NCBI GenBank assembly: GCA_027886175.1
Contig: JAJNNQ010000009.1
Coordinates: 28,695,501-28,759,500 of the forward strand
DNA: 64,000 nucleotides
From: Phylloscopus collybita
Lineage: Eukaryota > Chordata > Aves > Passeriformes > Phylloscopidae
Direction: 5' to 3'
Part shown: in pieces, positions 62,901 to 64,000 of the stretch
How positions within the stretch are numbered: the first letter of the stretch is position 1
Layout: every line of letters starts with the position of its first letter
Notes under the pieces: generated by a model
Databases searched by the model: none
What the model saw: only the letters and a program-made list of their open reading frames with translations
What the model was told of the DNA's origin: nothing
Position numbers and translations under genes: made by a program

Positions 62901-64000
62901 TCCTATTTATATTACCATCCCATTGGTCCAAGGACAAAGGAGGAGGAGACTGAAGATAAATTTTTTTTTCCCTTTCACAAAGAGGCATGATGCTTTGCTC
63001 CATAAGTAGTTCCAAATGAATCATAGGGGAGCATGCTTTAGCTCACTATGATTAAACAAACTACTATAGTTTGGCTGGAAATGGCTTTCAGAAAACTCAC
63101 ACAGGAAGTTTGTGTCAGATCCTAACCCCACGTTATCTGACTCTCAGCCAATGCTTCAACTATAAGACAATCTAAATTGCCTTAGTTTCCAATATCCTTT
63201 TCCAGAAGGTTAGTACTTTTTTTCTTCCCTCATGTGGTATAAGTTTCAATAATTATATCAAGAAGATATTAGCAAGAGGAAGTATGGGGGAAGGAAAAAA
63301 AATAGTTTCAGTGTAATAAAGGCCCAGGGTTTTAAGATTGAAAGTTCCTTAGCCTACTCACAAATTTCTGGACTGTTGCCTTACTTTTTATTCATAAAGT
63401 ATGAATTTTTAATCTGGTAGTTGAAAAATGGGAAGATGAAATCAGGTGTCATAGTAGACTGCATAGATTTTGAAGAGACAAATTCAAACAAAACAATTTA
63501 AGTTTCTGAGATTATTACTGCCATCACAAATTTAATAGACATGTCTATTTTTCATTAAAAAAATGGTGGGTTTTATTAACAACACTGGGACACTGACATA
63601 ACAATTGAGTCTTTTATTTATAGTTATTGTCCAGAACTTAAAATCTGAAAATTCTTACTTTTATTGTAAGTGGAAACGTGCAAGAGCATGGTTTGTGACC
63701 TCATGTGTGGTCCTAATGCCAGGATCACGTTGGAGCATCGGAATCACAAGAATCCATTCCCCACTCCCAGTGAGAGGGGAAGCAGTTGGTTGCTCATCTG
63801 TGGTCACTTACTGAATACAGCCAGTTACAACCACACACACCCCAATGACACATTGCAAGAGGAGAACTTCATTAAATCTGCTTACCAGTGAAGCCAGAGA
63901 GCAGAACTGAAAACTTTTCTTCTCAGGGCCTGAGTCATAGTTAGCAGGATGATTGGAATTGATCGAGGACCTTGTTATGCTATGGACTCAGCTGCTCCAA
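59954..64000. other. AT-rich non-coding stretch to the window end
   Basis: No gene, RNA gene or preserved mobile element is recognised. The 115-codon minus-strand frame at 60975-61322 overlaps a 106-codon plus-strand frame. Neither shows a domain. Confidence 0.5.

Overview
The window is nuclear DNA of a bird, most likely a songbird. It is AT-rich, shows no operons or bacterial gene density, carries degraded CR1 LINE fragments, and holds several LTR families of the kind common in avian and especially passerine genomes. The terminal motif TGTCTTGGTTTGGAAAGACA of two elements is one I associate with passerine LTRs. I recognise no host protein-coding gene. Most of the window reads as gene-poor intergenic or intronic sequence, and most short open frames in it look like chance.

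The main feature is a young, almost complete endogenous retrovirus on the minus strand at 21551-28138. It has two LTRs (737 and 738 bp) that differ by four substitutions and one indel, a 5-bp target duplication (AGCAT on both sides), a lysine-tRNA-type primer binding site, a polypurine tract, an uninterrupted gag and an uninterrupted pro-pol. There is no env and no dUTPase. Polymerase domain order, a YIDD reverse transcriptase box and the 5-bp duplication point to the ERVL-like (class III) group. Gag and pol share one reading frame and are separated by a single UAG, which sits inside a perfect 8-bp stem with a 7-nt loop. This suggests Gag-Pol is made by stop-codon readthrough. The Gag N-terminus is unusual: hydrophobic, with an N-glycosylation sequon and a clear membrane segment, followed by a Gag body that lacks CCHC zinc knuckles and has an arginine-rich tail.

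Layout: 1-17 kb is unremarkable except for a CpG-rich island at 2.3-2.9 kb. 17-32.6 kb is a cluster of LTR insertions: two degraded plus-strand solo LTRs at 17.0 and 19.5 kb, the provirus, the remains of an older plus-strand LTR that the provirus appears to have entered (28.1-28.6 kb), and a minus-strand solo LTR at 31.8 kb that shares one half of its sequence with the provirus LTR and differs in the U3 half. A CR1 fragment lies at 35.0 kb. 38-52 kb contains several perfect inverted repeats and a short TTAGGG-type tract. Another plus-strand solo LTR lies at 55.4-56.1 kb, and a purine-only GGGAGA/GGAGA/poly(A) tract at 59.9 kb.

All coordinates of LTR fragments without target duplications are approximate, because they rest on recognition of family-typical stretches and not on alignment.
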